In this document: positions 51,711-52,528 of the stretch, in pieces | How the letters are laid out: every line of letters starts with the position of its first letter | How positions within the stretch are numbered: position 1 is the stretch's first letter | Source: Phycisphaerales bacterium | GTDB lineage: Bacteria > Planctomycetota > Phycisphaerae > Phycisphaerales > UBA1924 | Length of the DNA stretch: 52,528 bases | Assembly: GCA_020853975.1 (NCBI GenBank) | Contig: JADYXW010000053.1 | Coordinates: 1-52,528 of the forward strand | Direction: 5' to 3' | The notes under the pieces: model-generated | Database searches by the model: none | What the model was told of the DNA's origin: nothing | The model's input: only the letters and a program-made list of their open reading frames with translations | Program-made: the position numbers and the translations under genes

Positions 51711-52528
51711 TCACGCGGAGATCGTGAGGTCCACGGGGCGGCGCTTGCGGATGGCCTCGGAGCCGAGTTGGCCGCAGGCACCCATCATGGTGCGGCCCTT
51801 GGTCCTTCGTCGCTTGGCGAAGACGCCCAGGTCGATGAGGCTCTGGAGGAAGGCGTCGACGGCGTGCTCGGTGGGCGCGGGCCAGGGGGAGTTGCGGCGC
51901 GGGTTGTACGGGATGAGGTTGAGGACCGCCATGATTGGCCGGCCCGCGATGCGGCCCTCTGCGAGGAGGCCGAAGGGACGGAAGAACTCCGCGATCTGTG
52001 CGGCGTGCGTGGGGGAGTCGTTGACGCCCGGGATGAGAACGTACTCGATGCAGACCTTGTTGCCCGAGCGCTGGGGCCAGGCGAGGAGCGCTTCCTGGAG
52101 CGATGCGAGGGGCCACTTGCGGTTGAGGGGCATGATCGCGGAGCGGTCGGCGTCGTTGGGGGCGTTGAGGGAGAGCGCGAGGCCCAGGCGGTGCCAGCCG
52201 GGCTGCCTGACGTGCTCGGCCAGGGCGCGGATGCCATCGACGCGGCCCGAGGTGGAGAGAGTGATCTGGGAGATGGGGACGTGGGGCCCGTTGTGGTCTT
52301 TGAGCACCGCGATGGCCTGCAGCACGTTGGGCAGGTTGTCGAGGGGCTCTCCCATCCCCATGAACACGATGTTTTTGGGTCGCACGCCCAGGACATGAGT
52401 TGCGGCGTACCACTGGCCCACGATCTCCGCGGGGTTGAGGGACCGGATGAGCCCCATCTGCGCGGTCTCGCAGAAGGTGCAGCCCATGGCGCAACCGATC
52501 TGGCTCGACACGCAGAGCGTGTAAGAGC
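51711..52528 (-). CDS. rlmN: 23S rRNA (adenine-2503-C2) methyltransferase, N terminus outside window
   Basis: The visible 272 residues of a radical-SAM methyltransferase that modifies A2503 of 23S rRNA and A37 of some tRNAs. The iron-sulfur motif is CAMGCTFC (CxxxCxxC), just after YTLCVSSQIG at the right edge. NIVFMGMGEPLDN, LALSLNAPND, YVLIPGVND and the C-terminal active-site Cys in GACGQLGSE are all present. The N-terminal accessory domain lies beyond 52,528. Confidence 0.92.
   Translation of the reverse strand, partial: SYTLCVSSQIGCAMGCTFCETAQMGLIRSLNPAEIVGQWYAATHVLGVRPKNIVFMGMGEPLDNLPNVLQAIAVLKDHNGPHVPISQITLSTSGRVDGIRALAEHVRQPGWHRLGLALSLNAPNDADRSAIMPLNRKWPLASLQEALLAWPQRSGNKVCIEYVLIPGVNDSPTHAAQIAEFFRPFGLLAEGRIAGRPIMAVLNLIPYNPRRNSPWPAPTEHAVDAFLQSLIDLGVFAKRRRTKGRTMMGACGQLGSEAIRKRRPVDLTISA

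Overview
The window reads as a GC-rich bacterial chromosome segment, most likely from the Planctomycetota and probably near Phycisphaerae. The clues are a planctomycete-style PEP-CTERM tail ending in a run of Arg, a membrane protein with a C-terminal CxxCGxDL zinc ribbon, a fused SecD-SecF, and many HDOD, DUF2339 and ATP-grasp type genes. This placement is inference from gene style. No rRNA, tRNA or CRISPR array was found.

Region 1 (1-10,044) is an accessory island. Two diverged fragments of the same tyrosine-recombinase gene bracket it in the same orientation (1-159 and 9,886-10,044; 12 mismatches in 159 by my count). Inside are a PEP-CTERM-like secreted protein (+) and a five-gene minus-strand heavy-metal efflux operon: Cys/His-rich secreted protein, TolC-like lipoprotein, periplasmic adaptor, HME-RND pump, and a His-repeat lipoprotein.

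Region 2 (10,373-17,239) is housekeeping: RNase III, ribosomal protein L21 with a strong intrinsic terminator, FtsK, an acyltransferase, and a convergent pair of small basic low-complexity genes, one of them interrupted by an in-frame TAG.

Region 3 (17,240-18,348) holds a solitary Y1 (RAYT/TnpA-REP-like) transposase with an apparent CTG start, surrounded by short GC-rich hairpins. The forward strand changes here from C-rich (left) to G-rich (right) whichever strand is coding. The direction of change is that of a replication origin, but an inversion or assembly junction would look the same.

Region 4 (18,349-34,644) holds a class V aminotransferase, a TlpA-like lipoprotein, a zinc-ribbon membrane protein, the MlaF/MlaD lipid-transport pair, a Nudix hydrolase, an M50-like pseudoprotease beside a rhomboid protease that shares its C-terminal motif, then tgt-yajC-secDF, a LysM protein, and two sugar-nucleotide epimerase/decarboxylase-type SDR enzymes.

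Region 5 (34,778-43,089, all minus) holds a proline-racemase-family epimerase, a class III aminotransferase, an M20 hydrolase, an M48 membrane protease, a possible QueC-like protein and a large DUF2339 membrane protein. Region 6 (43,245-52,528) holds acetyl-CoA synthetase, leucyl/phenylalanyl-tRNA protein transferase, an unrecognised 273-residue protein, DnaB helicase, an HDOD protein, a membrane-anchored ATP-grasp ligase, and RlmN running off the right edge. Genes are tightly packed, with many 1-4 base overlaps, so most of regions 4 to 6 is probably transcribed as operons.
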